A DNA stretch of 5,980 nucleotides from an uncultured Planctomycetaceae bacterium (GTDB taxonomy: Bacteria > Planctomycetota > Planctomycetia > Pirellulales > Lacipirellulaceae), in assembly GCA_937860165.1 (NCBI GenBank), contig CALMBE010000240.1, positions 1 through 5,980 on the forward strand, in the 5' to 3' direction. Shown here piece after piece: positions 1-5,129 of this stretch. The notes under the pieces are model-generated. The model did not search any database, had not been told where the DNA came from, and saw nothing but the letters and a program-made list of their open reading frames with translations. Each line of letters starts with the position of its first letter. Within the stretch, counting starts at the first letter, position 1. The position numbers and the translations under genes are program-made.

Positions 1-8
1 CGAGCAAA

Positions 9-46
9 CATGGCCACGTCGGAGTACCGACGTGGCCATGGCACCC
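9..46. repeat. Dispersed palindromic hairpin, first copy
   Basis: A perfect 14-bp stem (9-22 with 27-40) closes an AGTA tetraloop and is followed by gcacccc. The same design (catggccac arms, cgg-agta-ccg tip, gcaccc flank) recurs twice inside the element at 3461-3592, so this belongs to a dispersed repeat family. The terminal inverted repeats seen at the other site are not recognisable here, and the left side is close to the window edge, so this may be a partial or diverged copy. It lies about 65 bases before the promoter of the decarboxylase gene. With no T-run after it on either strand, it is not an obvious terminator. Confidence 0.75.
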
Positions 47-111
47 CCCATCTTGTAAAAGTGATCGGCCCTGACCAGCCACCCGCAAGAATATCACTCG
101 CCCCGGAGTTT

Positions 112-120
112 TGCTACAAT
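112..120 (+). promoter_or_regulatory. Extended -10 promoter for the decarboxylase gene
   Basis: TGCTACAAT matches the extended -10 pattern TG-N-TATAAT with one change. No good -35 box lies 16-18 bases upstream (the hexamer at 92-97 is tatcac), which fits an extended -10 promoter. Transcription would start near 126-128, giving a leader of about 35 bases before the ATG at 162. This placement also argues against the in-frame TTG at 111 as the start, because it falls inside the promoter. Confidence 0.5.
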
Positions 121-161
121 CTGAGATTCGTTTTTTGAATCACTGTGAATCAGGTTGTTCC

Positions 162-1397
162 ATGGAAAAGTCGCTTCCATTCTCGGCATCGCAACTCGAA
201 CCGATCCTGGGAAGTTATCCCACGCCGTTTTATCTTTACGACGAAGTTGGCATCCGCCAGCGGACCCGCGAACTGAATCAGGCCTTCGCCTGGAATCCAG
301 GCTTCCGTCAGTATTTTGCCATTAAGGCTACTCCGAATCCGCACATCGTGTCGCTGCTGAAAGAGGAGGGGAGTGGCGGCGATTGTTCTAGCCTCGCCGA
401 ACTGGTGCTCTGCGAACGGGTGGGGATCATTGGCGATGCGATCATGTTCACCTCGAATAACACCACCGTCGAGGAGTATGCCAAGGCGCTTGAACTGGGA
501 GCGGTAATCAATCTCGACCATCCCAACCTGATCGACACGCTCCTACAAGCCGGGCCGATGCCCGATACGATTTCGTTCCGCTTTAATCCTGGACCCGAGA
601 AGACTGGTAACTCCATCATCGGCAACCCACAGGAAGCCAAGTTCGGTGCCGGACGCGAACAACTCCTGCGTGGCTACGAGCGCTGCCGCCACTTGGGGGC
701 ACGCCGGTTCGGACTGCACACGATGGTGGTGTCCAACGAAATCAACTTGGATTCGCTCTTGGAAACGGCGCGGATGTTGTTCGAGCTGACACTGCTCATC
801 CGGAGCGAATTGGGAATCGAAATGGAGTTCATCAATCTTGGCGGGGGAATTGGCGTGGCCTACCGGCCCGAGCAATCCGAGATTTGTCTGCGAGAGTTCG
901 GCGCTGGGGTCGAGCAACTCTACGCACAGTTGCTCACTCCCGCCGGATTGGCACCCAGCATGATGACCGAGAATGGCCGAGCCATGACCGGGCCCTTCGG
1001 TTTCTTGATCACGAAGGTGATCAATCTCAAGGAGACTTACAAATCCTATGTGGGGGTCGATGCCTCGATGGCCAATCTGATGCGACCTGGCATGTATGGG
1101 GCCTATCACCATATTTCGGTGCTCGGCAAGGAACATGCCCCCCCGGCGGGCCCCGTCGATGTCGTGGGATCGCTGTGCGAGAATAACGACAAGTTCGCCA
1201 TCGATCGGTCACTCCCCGCCGTGCAGGTCGGTGATGTGCTGGTCATTCACGACGCCGGGGCCCACGGCCATGCCATGGGGTTCCAGTACAACGGTCGCTT
1301 GCGATGCGCTGAGCTTCTCTTGCAATCGGATGGCCAGGTGCGGCAGATTCGTCGGGCAGAAACCCTCGACGACTATTTTGCGACTGTCGAGTTCTGA
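162..1397 (+). CDS. lysA: Diaminopimelate decarboxylase-like PLP enzyme
   Basis: A 411-residue fold-type III (alanine racemase/ornithine-DAP-arginine decarboxylase group) enzyme. DAP decarboxylase converts meso-diaminopimelate to lysine and CO2 in the cytoplasm. The PLP lysine is K55 in FAIKATPNP. GGDCSSLAEL (73-82) matches the conserved block after the first strand, H186 lies in the HTMV segment, and G227-G229 form the phosphate-binding GGG loop. ENGR (270-273) stands where typical LysA has EPGR. C339-E340 in LCENNDKF correspond to the Cys-Glu that a partner subunit contributes to the active site, and Y376 lies in the late FQYNGRLR block. Length is close to the usual 400-430 residues. ATG at 162 is chosen because residues before it look non-coding and overlap the promoter; there is no clear Shine-Dalgarno. 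The motif variants place it in a divergent LysA branch, so another decarboxylase substrate cannot be excluded. Confidence 0.75.
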   Translation: MEKSLPFSASQLEPILGSYPTPFYLYDEVGIRQRTRELNQAFAWNPGFRQYFAIKATPNPHIVSLLKEEGSGGDCSSLAELVLCERVGIIGDAIMFTSNNTTVEEYAKALELGAVINLDHPNLIDTLLQAGPMPDTISFRFNPGPEKTGNSIIGNPQEAKFGAGREQLLRGYERCRHLGARRFGLHTMVVSNEINLDSLLETARMLFELTLLIRSELGIEMEFINLGGGIGVAYRPEQSEICLREFGAGVEQLYAQLLTPAGLAPSMMTENGRAMTGPFGFLITKVINLKETYKSYVGVDASMANLMRPGMYGAYHHISVLGKEHAPPAGPVDVVGSLCENNDKFAIDRSLPAVQVGDVLVIHDAGAHGHAMGFQYNGRLRCAELLLQSDGQVRQIRRAETLDDYFATVEF

Positions 1398-1406
1398 GCG
1401 GCTTGC

Positions 1407-1438
1407 AGCCCGGCGGTTCGTTGAACCGCGGCTATTTT
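1407..1438 (+). terminator. Hairpin terminator after the decarboxylase gene
   Basis: Ten bases after the stop codon, agcc (1407-1410) pairs with ggct (1430-1433). After a 2-base bulge, gcggttc (1413-1419) pairs with gaaccgc (1423-1429) around a GTT loop. A short T-run, atttta, follows. This is 11 pairs plus a modest U-tract, consistent with a rho-independent terminator for the plus-strand gene. The U-tract is short, so efficiency is uncertain. Confidence 0.5.
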
Positions 1439-1476
1439 AGTTCTCGCTTTCTCTGTCTTTTCGCCTTTCCTAAAAA

Positions 1477-1542
1477 GTCATTCCCGCGCAGGCGGGAACC
1501 CAGTACTCGCACCAACTGGTTCCCCGCCTGCGCGGGGATGAC
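1477..1542. repeat. REP-like inverted repeat (cattcccgcgcaggcggg class)
   Basis: Two 26-base arms (1477-1502 and 1517-1542) are inverted copies with three mismatches, separated by 14 bases. Each arm is itself a small palindrome: cccgc-gcag-gcggg on the left and ccccgc-ctgc-gcgggg on the right. The gtcattcccgc...gcgggaatgac pattern is a very widespread dispersed bacterial repeat and is known for producing false translated ORFs on both strands. It lies between two convergent genes, where it could help end transcription from both sides. No flanking target duplication is evident. Confidence 0.8.
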
Positions 1543-1571
1543 GCAATTTCCGCCCTTCTCCGGGCGAGGGC

Positions 1572-1591
1572 ACCACACCCACTTGTGTGGT
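1572..1591 (-). terminator. Weak hairpin downstream of uxaC
   Basis: A 7-bp stem (accacac 1572-1578 with gtgtggt 1585-1591) and a 6-base loop lie 25 bases beyond the uxaC stop. No T-run follows on the minus strand, so it is a poor intrinsic terminator. The REP-like element further on may serve instead. The rest of the 1398-1615 gap holds only the plus-strand hairpin and that repeat; no gene is visible. Confidence 0.25.
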
Positions 1592-1615
1592 CTGCTTACG
1601 GCTCGCCAGATTCCT

Positions 1616-3019
1616 CTAAACTCCCAAACCAAAATACTGCTGGGCATTGCTGAACGAGATGTTGCGTACGAGCGGGCCCAAGAGGGAGTCGTCATCGGGG
1701 ATCGCCCCGCGCTCGACGTCGGTACCCAAGAGATCGCACAAGCAGCGGCGGAAGTATTCGTGCCGGGGATATGAGAGAAACGACCGGGAATCGGTCAGCA
1801 TTCCAATAAATCGCGACAGCAAACCCTGATTTGAGAGCGCGTTCATCTGCCACCGCATGGCCTCCCACTGATCGAGAAACCACCAGCCGGAACCGAGCTG
1901 AATCTTGCCCGCGATCGAACCATCTTGAAAGTTGCCGATTAGCGTGGCGAACACATAATTGTCGGCGGGGTTGAGGTTGTAAAGAATCGTTTTGGGCAGT
2001 TTTCCCTCGTCGTCGAGCCGACCCAAAAATTTCGAGAGGGAAGCGGCTTGGGGCCAGTCGCCGATAGAATCGCCTCCCACGTCGCGGCCCAGTTTTCGCA
2101 TGAGACCCGCATTGGCATTGCGCAGTGCCCCCAGGTGAAGTTGCATCGCCCAGCCTTGATCGGCATTCATCCGCCCGAAGTGCATCATCAAATTCGAGGC
2201 AAATCGCGATTGCTCCTCGGGGGAAACCTGCTTTCCTCCCCGGGCCTTGGCGAAAATCGCCGCGGCGGTCGGATCTTCGCACTCGTCGCCGTAGGCATGG
2301 CAGAGACCATGGTCCGAAAGCCGGCATCCAAGTCCATGGAAATAGTCGTGCCGTTGATGAAGTGCGGCCAGTAAATCCGCGAAGTTGCCAATCGAGTTAT
2401 TGCTTGCTGCGGCGAGCTTATCGACCCAGGAATTGAACTGCGCGGTTTGGTCGATTTCCAGCACCCGATCAGGCCGAAACGTGGGCAAGACTTTGGTCGG
2501 TAATCCGCTAGCGGCGATCTCGGTGTGATACGCCAAATCGTCGGTTGGGTCGTCGGTCGTGCAGACGGCCCGCACCTTGAACCGCGAAAAGATGCCGGAA
2601 ATGCTTAGCTCATCACTCTTGAGTCGTTCATTCGCCTGGGCCCAAATCCGGGGAGCACTCGCTTCATTCAAAAGCTCATCGATGCCGAAGTACCGCAAAA
2701 GCTCTAAGTGGGTCCAGTGGAAGAGCGGATTGCGAACCGTCTGGGGAACGGTCCTCGCCCAAGCCAGGAACTTATCGTAGGGTTCGGCAGAACCGGTGCA
2801 GAATTCTTCGGAGACCCCATTGGCCCGCATGGCCCGCCATTTGTAGTGATCCCCCCCGAGCCAAGCTTCGGCAAGATTCGCAAAGCGATGGTTCTCGGCA
2901 ATCTGCTGGGGAGGCAGGTGGGTGTGGTAATCGAGAATCGGTTCGTCGGCGGCAAACTGATGATAAAGCCGTCGAGCCGTCTTGGATTGCAGCAGAAAAT
3001 CGGCGTGGATGAAAGGCAT
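1616..3019 (-). CDS. uxaC: Uronate (glucuronate) isomerase
   Basis: This 467-residue enzyme interconverts D-glucuronate with D-fructuronate and D-galacturonate with D-tagaturonate, the entry step of hexuronate catabolism in the cytoplasm. It belongs to the amidohydrolase superfamily (TIM barrel, metal-dependent). Family blocks are intact: DYHTHL (30-35, metal-binding HxH), VCTTDDPTDDL (152-162), QLHLGALRN (293-301), DVGGDSIGD (313-321), YNLNPADN (347-354), KIQLGSGWWFLDQ (372-384) and the LTDSRSFLSYPRHEYFRR block (408-425). Length matches the E. coli protein (about 470). The frame is open upstream to 3202, but that part translates the tRNA-Cys gene; ATG at 3019 gives the family N-terminus (MPFIHADFLL). 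It has no Shine-Dalgarno and a pyrimidine-rich leader. No other uronate-pathway gene is in the window, so pathway context is missing. Confidence 0.95.
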   Translation of the reverse strand: MPFIHADFLLQSKTARRLYHQFAADEPILDYHTHLPPQQIAENHRFANLAEAWLGGDHYKWRAMRANGVSEEFCTGSAEPYDKFLAWARTVPQTVRNPLFHWTHLELLRYFGIDELLNEASAPRIWAQANERLKSDELSISGIFSRFKVRAVCTTDDPTDDLAYHTEIAASGLPTKVLPTFRPDRVLEIDQTAQFNSWVDKLAAASNNSIGNFADLLAALHQRHDYFHGLGCRLSDHGLCHAYGDECEDPTAAAIFAKARGGKQVSPEEQSRFASNLMMHFGRMNADQGWAMQLHLGALRNANAGLMRKLGRDVGGDSIGDWPQAASLSKFLGRLDDEGKLPKTILYNLNPADNYVFATLIGNFQDGSIAGKIQLGSGWWFLDQWEAMRWQMNALSNQGLLSRFIGMLTDSRSFLSYPRHEYFRRCLCDLLGTDVERGAIPDDDSLLGPLVRNISFSNAQQYFGLGV

Positions 3020-3054
3020 GGGAGGAAAGGGGGGAGGATGGAGGGGGAAGGGAA
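3020..3054 (-). promoter_or_regulatory. Polypyrimidine leader of uxaC
   Basis: The 35 bases directly before the uxaC ATG are purines on the plus strand except for one T at 3039, so the mRNA leader is C/U-only apart from one A. No Shine-Dalgarno is possible here. Ribosome recruitment would have to rely on something else, such as S1 contact with the pyrimidine tract or lack of structure around the start; this is inference. The homopurine/homopyrimidine run could also form unusual DNA structure. Confidence 0.5.
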
Positions 3055-3078
3055 CTAACAAAACTAGCGCCTCTCCAC

Positions 3079-3113
3079 AAAAAAAAGCCGCTTGCACCTT
3101 AAATGCAAGCGGC
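3079..3113 (-). terminator. Intrinsic terminator of tRNA-Cys
   Basis: A perfect 10-bp GC-rich stem (3104-3113 with 3087-3096, read on the minus strand) has a 7-base loop and is followed directly by eight Ts (3086-3079). It begins 14 bases after the tRNA 3' end. It should stop transcription from the tRNA promoter before uxaC, whose ATG lies 60 bases further on. Confidence 0.9.
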
Positions 3114-3127
3114 CTGAGATCTTCCAG

Positions 3128-3199
3128 AGGCGCCGCCCGGATTCGAACCGGGGATGACGGATTTGCAATCCGTTGCCTTAGCCACTTGGCCACGGCGCC
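3128..3199 (-). tRNA. tRNA-Cys (anticodon GCA)
   Basis: A 72-nt cloverleaf. The 7-bp acceptor stem GGCGCCG/CGGCGCC (3199-3193 with 3135-3129) is fully paired. The anticodon stem ACGGA/TCCGT encloses loop TTGCAAA with anticodon GCA (plus-strand tgc at 3154-3156). The T-arm contains GGTTCGAATCC. The discriminator base is T (3128), the U73 identity element of tRNA-Cys. CCA is not encoded; the bases after it read CTG. The promoter upstream (above 3200) is not clear. Confidence 0.97.
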
Positions 3200-3450
3200 C
3201 AAGAATTAGCACATACGCTGTGCAACGATTATTCGGTACAAACCCCCAAGGTACTTGAGCAGCTTGCACTTGAATTCACTGCCGCCACTGCAAAGTTAAG
3301 CGATTGGGTAAATTCGGTCAAGTGCAGGCAATTTGCAGACTAAGTATCTCGGGATATTTGAGCGTAGTTTTACTGCTAGAGGGGGATGGCTAGCTAGCCC
3401 TTGGCGGCTGTAGTTGCCAGCAGGCAAAACTCGATGCTAACCACACAGGA
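3200..3450. other. Intergenic region without a visible gene
   Basis: No credible coding region or RNA gene is seen. Minor structure: a 9-bp inverted repeat (tgcacttga 3265-3273 and tcaagtgca 3318-3326), a perfect 12-base palindrome ggctagctagcc (3388-3399), and tagttgccag (3411-3420), which recurs exactly at 3593-3602. The tRNA-Cys promoter should lie at the left end on the minus strand, but I find no convincing -35/-10 pair. Confidence 0.6.
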
Positions 3451-3610
3451 AGGCGCTAGTGCTTTGTCAAACCGAAAAATGAGGGTGCCATGGCCACGGC
3501 GGTACTCCGCTGTGGCCATGCGTGCTCGATACCATGCCCACGCCGGAGTACCAGCGTGGGCATGGCACCCCGAAATAACGCTTTGACAAAGCTAGTTGCC
3601 AGGCGCTAGT
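3451..3610 (-). repeat. Two 14-bp units split by an insertion
   Basis: aggcgctagt occurs at 3451-3460 and 3601-3610, the reverse complement of the core actagcgcct found at 3638-3661. The two copies are separated by the 132-bp element at 3461-3592 plus tagttgcc. Deleting the element with one TAGT gives aggcgctagttgcc followed at once by aggcgctagttaag: two adjacent 14-bp units. This is direct sequence arithmetic and supports an insertion into an older array. A single isolated copy of the motif lies at 3062-3072, in the uxaC leader. Confidence 0.7.
3461..3592. mobile_element. MITE-like element, 132 bp, TAGT target duplication
   Basis: The ends are inverted repeats: gctttgtcaaa (3461-3471) and tttgacaaagc (3582-3592) match over 11 of 11. 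Across the first 32 bases the ends agree at 25 positions, with gggtgccatg conserved at the inner side. Inside are two hairpins: 3489-3520 (14 bp, one G-T pair, TACT loop) and 3532-3565 (14 pairs and one mismatch, AGTA loop). TAGT flanks both sides (3457-3460 and 3593-3596), as expected of a target duplication. There is no ORF for a transposase, so movement would need an enzyme supplied elsewhere. Both ends carry a TTGACA pointing outward (3583-3588 plus; 3470-3465 minus), which could act as a -35 box, but no good -10 follows. The frame open across it on the plus strand is an artefact of the repeat. Confidence 0.7.
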
Positions 3611-3622
3611 TAAGGAAACTCT

Positions 3623-3664
3623 TGCTAGCGCCTGAAAACTAGCGCCTTTTAACTAGCGCCTGAT
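3623..3664 (+). repeat. Three tandem 14-bp repeats before the small gene pair
   Basis: Units start at 3623, 3637 and 3651: tgctagcgcctgaa, aactagcgcctttt and aactagcgcctgat. All share ctagcgcct with exactly 14-base spacing. The array ends four bases before the ribosome binding site of the following gene, so it lies in the promoter or leader. It faces the two inverted units at 3451-3610. It could be a set of regulator binding sites or a dispersed repeat with no regulatory role; the sequence does not decide. Confidence 0.75.
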
Positions 3665-3667
3665 ACG

Positions 3668-3676
3668 AAAGGAGAA
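3668..3676 (+). promoter_or_regulatory. Shine-Dalgarno site of the 112-aa gene
   Basis: AAAGGAGAA lies six bases (from GGAG) before the ATG at 3681. It is the only strong ribosome binding site in the window and fixes the start of the first gene of the pair. Confidence 0.75.
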
Positions 3677-3680
3677 CCCC

Positions 3681-4019
3681 ATGCTCAAGTTCATTCGGAG
3701 TCTGTTCCAACCAAAACGTCGAGCCAACCTTGAGCCGCTCGTTCGACAAGTCATCGAGCAGTGTTTGGCGGACGTCTGCAACTTGGTACAGGGTCGCCTG
3801 CAATCGATGAGCTTATCCGAGGCCCGAGGATATGTCAGGGCGCGTTCCACCCAAATCGTACTGCAACAAGCACGCCTTGCGATCGCCAACTCACCCGAGG
3901 TGGATTACTCGCAGCTGGCAAAGGTTTCCCGACAAGTTTCTGAGCTACTCGTAGTTCAAGTGTTGCGGAGAACCAAAACTGGTGGGGCCCGCATTCACAC
4001 CTTCCGTCAAGCCGCCTAA
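3681..4019 (+). CDS. Small hypothetical protein, 112 aa
   Basis: I do not recognise this protein. It is predicted cytoplasmic, with no signal peptide or membrane segment. The N-terminus (MLKFIRSLFQPKRR) is short, basic and amphipathic and could touch a membrane or nucleic acid. Residues from about 17 to 98 look mostly helical, with segments such as LSEARGYVRARSTQIVLQQARLA split by SPEVDYSQL. The tail is basic (RRTKTGGARIHTFRQ). The start is supported by the GGAG site six bases upstream. Its stop TAA overlaps the ATG of the next gene by one base (TAATG), so the two are almost certainly cotranscribed and translationally coupled. Three 14-bp repeats and a MITE-like element precede it. Confidence 0.75.
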   Translation: MLKFIRSLFQPKRRANLEPLVRQVIEQCLADVCNLVQGRLQSMSLSEARGYVRARSTQIVLQQARLAIANSPEVDYSQLAKVSRQVSELLVVQVLRRTKTGGARIHTFRQAA

Positions 4020-4369
4020 TGGATACCGCGGATTACCCGTCGTTGCCGAATCTGGCGAGAATGCACTCTCGACTGGCCGTCGATAGTCGGCGTGTCGAGC
4101 AATTGGTTGATCGCCATCTCGATGCCATCGAACGGCTCTTCGACGCGGCAGTTGCCGAGGACTGGTCGGGAATCGCTAGTGCCACCAAAATGCTGGCGGG
4201 GCTCTCCCCCGAAGCCACCACTGCCGATGTGGTGAGCGCGGATGTGTTAAACGAAGCCCGGCAGCTCTACGAGGAACTAACTCACACCCCGCGCGGCACG
4301 AAGCAACCAAAGCACCTAGCGGGTTTGCTCGACGCCTGTCGGCGATTTCGATTGAGCCGACGGGCCTAG
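4019..4369 (+). CDS. Small hypothetical protein, 116 aa, HPt-like layout
   Basis: No family is recognised with confidence. The protein is soluble and mainly helical. Residues about 27-88 and 99-112 read as amphipathic helices. The stretch AAVAEDWSGIASATKMLAGL (43-62) resembles the HPt pattern in which a helix with 'DW..ia..AH.LKG' holds the phosphorylated histidine. Here the His position is K57 and only the L-x-G part is kept, so if this is an HPt fold it cannot act as a phosphotransfer protein. This likeness is by eye only. The ATG overlaps the previous gene's TAA (TAATG) and there is no own Shine-Dalgarno, which suggests reinitiation by ribosomes finishing the 112-aa gene. The linker PRGTKQPKH (91-99) is probably flexible. 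No clear terminator lies in the 57 bases before the convergent gene; only a 6-bp GTAA-loop hairpin is seen near 4386-4401. Confidence 0.7.
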   Translation: MDTADYPSLPNLARMHSRLAVDSRRVEQLVDRHLDAIERLFDAAVAEDWSGIASATKMLAGLSPEATTADVVSADVLNEARQLYEELTHTPRGTKQPKHLAGLLDACRRFRLSRRA

Positions 4370-4426
4370 TCGTTCCAGGCGAGCGGTGGGTGTAAGCCCA
4401 CTGCAAGTATCGCCAGTGGCCCCGTT

Positions 4427-4810
4427 TCACCAATAGCGATGATACGACGGCACCACGACCGTGGGATACCCTGTATACCAGGCAAAGGGCCTGCCGCCGG
4501 GACGGGTCCACTGGGGACTATACTCGGTTGTGAAGGGCATCCCCGAGGCTTGGGGCCTTCCTGGAATGTATCCATACCAGCGCAGCGATGCTAACCGGTC
4601 GCTCCGTTGCTCGGCACGGCGTTGGGCTTTCTGTTGAGCAATGGACGACTTGGGTTGAGTCTGTTCGCTCTCGTAGTACCACTCACTCGCAGAGTCGGAA
4701 TCAGTCCCGTCTTGTGCGCTATCTTTCGCAATCAACCGACTGCTAGAAAGGGAACTAGCAAATCCGAACACAAACACCGCCGTCAGAGAAAGAACGGTAC
4801 GCTGAGCCAT
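4427..4810 (-). CDS. Secreted Tyr/Trp-rich hypothetical protein, 127 aa
   Basis: The N-terminus has a signal peptide: Arg at 4, a hydrophobic core LSLTAVFVFGFA (7-18), then a small/polar stretch with possible cleavage between about 25 and 33. The export route is inferred. The mature part has an acidic, Ser-rich section (30-50), a charged helical segment rich in Gln, Lys and Arg (56-76), then RLASLRWYGYIPGRPQASG (72-90) and a C-terminal half dense in Trp, Tyr, Pro and Gly, ending YHRYW. I associate this 'R-WYG-RP-A-PFT-YSP-W-RPGGRPFAWY' layout with uncharacterised planctomycete proteins, from memory rather than a search. ATG at 4810 has no clear Shine-Dalgarno. It is convergent with the small gene pair, and a doubtful ORF ends six bases before its start. 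Confidence 0.75.
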   Translation of the reverse strand: MAQRTVLSLTAVFVFGFASSLSSSRLIAKDSAQDGTDSDSASEWYYESEQTQPKSSIAQQKAQRRAEQRSDRLASLRWYGYIPGRPQASGMPFTTEYSPQWTRPGGRPFAWYTGYPTVVVPSYHRYW

Positions 4811-4816
4811 GGTAGA

Positions 4817-5014
4817 TCACCCGCTGAAACGAACAGGGTAGGGAATCTCACCGACGTGGGGAGTCCCTTTCCAATCGATTCGGCTGTCAGGCCCGGCAGC
4901 GTTCAGCCCAGTGGCCAACATCTGCGAGGTAATTTTGATTCCGTACCAGAAGTTTGCGGACAGGGCAAACTTTGCGGGATGCAGCCAGGAAGCCCGGAAC
5001 GTAACCCCGGCCAT
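4817..5014 (-). CDS. Possible small ORF, 65 aa
   Basis: An open frame lies between hisD and the secreted-protein gene on the same strand. Its TGA ends six bases before the ATG at 4810. From ATG 5014 it gives 65 residues (a TTG at 5017 is an alternative), with no signal peptide; residues about 12-36 are moderately hydrophobic (KFALSANFWYGIKITSQML). Codon third positions look fairly natural for this genome. Against it: no recognised family, no clear ribosome binding site, and other frames here are also open. If it is not a gene, 4811-5129 is simply the leader and promoter region of the secreted-protein gene plus the hisD 3' end. Confidence 0.3.
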   Translation of the reverse strand: MAGVTFRASWLHPAKFALSANFWYGIKITSQMLATGLNAAGPDSRIDWKGTPHVGEIPYPVRFSG

Positions 5015-5071
5015 CAAGTGCGTTCATCCAAGGCATCGACAGCGTCACCCGATCTTTCGGATTCAACCTAG

Positions 5072-5093
5072 CCGGAGGAACACCTTCCTCCGG
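5072..5093 (-). terminator. Hairpin downstream of hisD
   Basis: A perfect 9-bp stem (ccggaggaa 5072-5080 with ttcctccgg 5085-5093) and a 4-base loop begin 36 bases past the hisD stop. On the minus strand it is followed by ctaggttg rather than a T-run, so it may mark the end or stabilise the 3' end of the hisD mRNA without being a classic intrinsic terminator. Confidence 0.4.
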
Positions 5094-5129
5094 GGAGCCA
5101 GGCAGCGGTTTTCGCCGCCTCCTGAAAAA

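Noticed and set aside
543..1136. Minus-strand 197-aa ORF inside the decarboxylase gene
   Set aside because: It is antisense to a gene with clear family motifs, and its own composition (His/Gln-rich, no motif) looks like a shadow frame.
1403..1774. Plus-strand 123-aa ORF and minus-strand 87-aa ORF over the lysA-uxaC gap
   Set aside because: Both are translations of the REP-like repeat (FPRRREPS / VIPAQAGNQ) that run into the end of uxaC on one strand or the other.
1692..2327. Minus-strand 211-aa ORF overlapping uxaC in another frame
   Set aside because: It is Arg-rich shadow translation of a well-supported uxaC reading frame.
3020..3202. N-terminal extension of uxaC giving a 528-aa protein
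   Set aside because: The extra 61 residues translate the tRNA-Cys gene, its terminator and the pyrimidine leader; UxaC family length and N-terminus fit the ATG at 3019.
3401..3586. Plus-strand 61-aa ORF across the hairpin element
   Set aside because: It is the translation of the palindromic repeat (VPWPRR...HAHAGVPAWAW), a known type of artefact, with no ribosome binding site.
3451..3664. CRISPR array
   Set aside because: The repeats are 14 bp with almost no spacer and are inverted in part; there are no cas genes.
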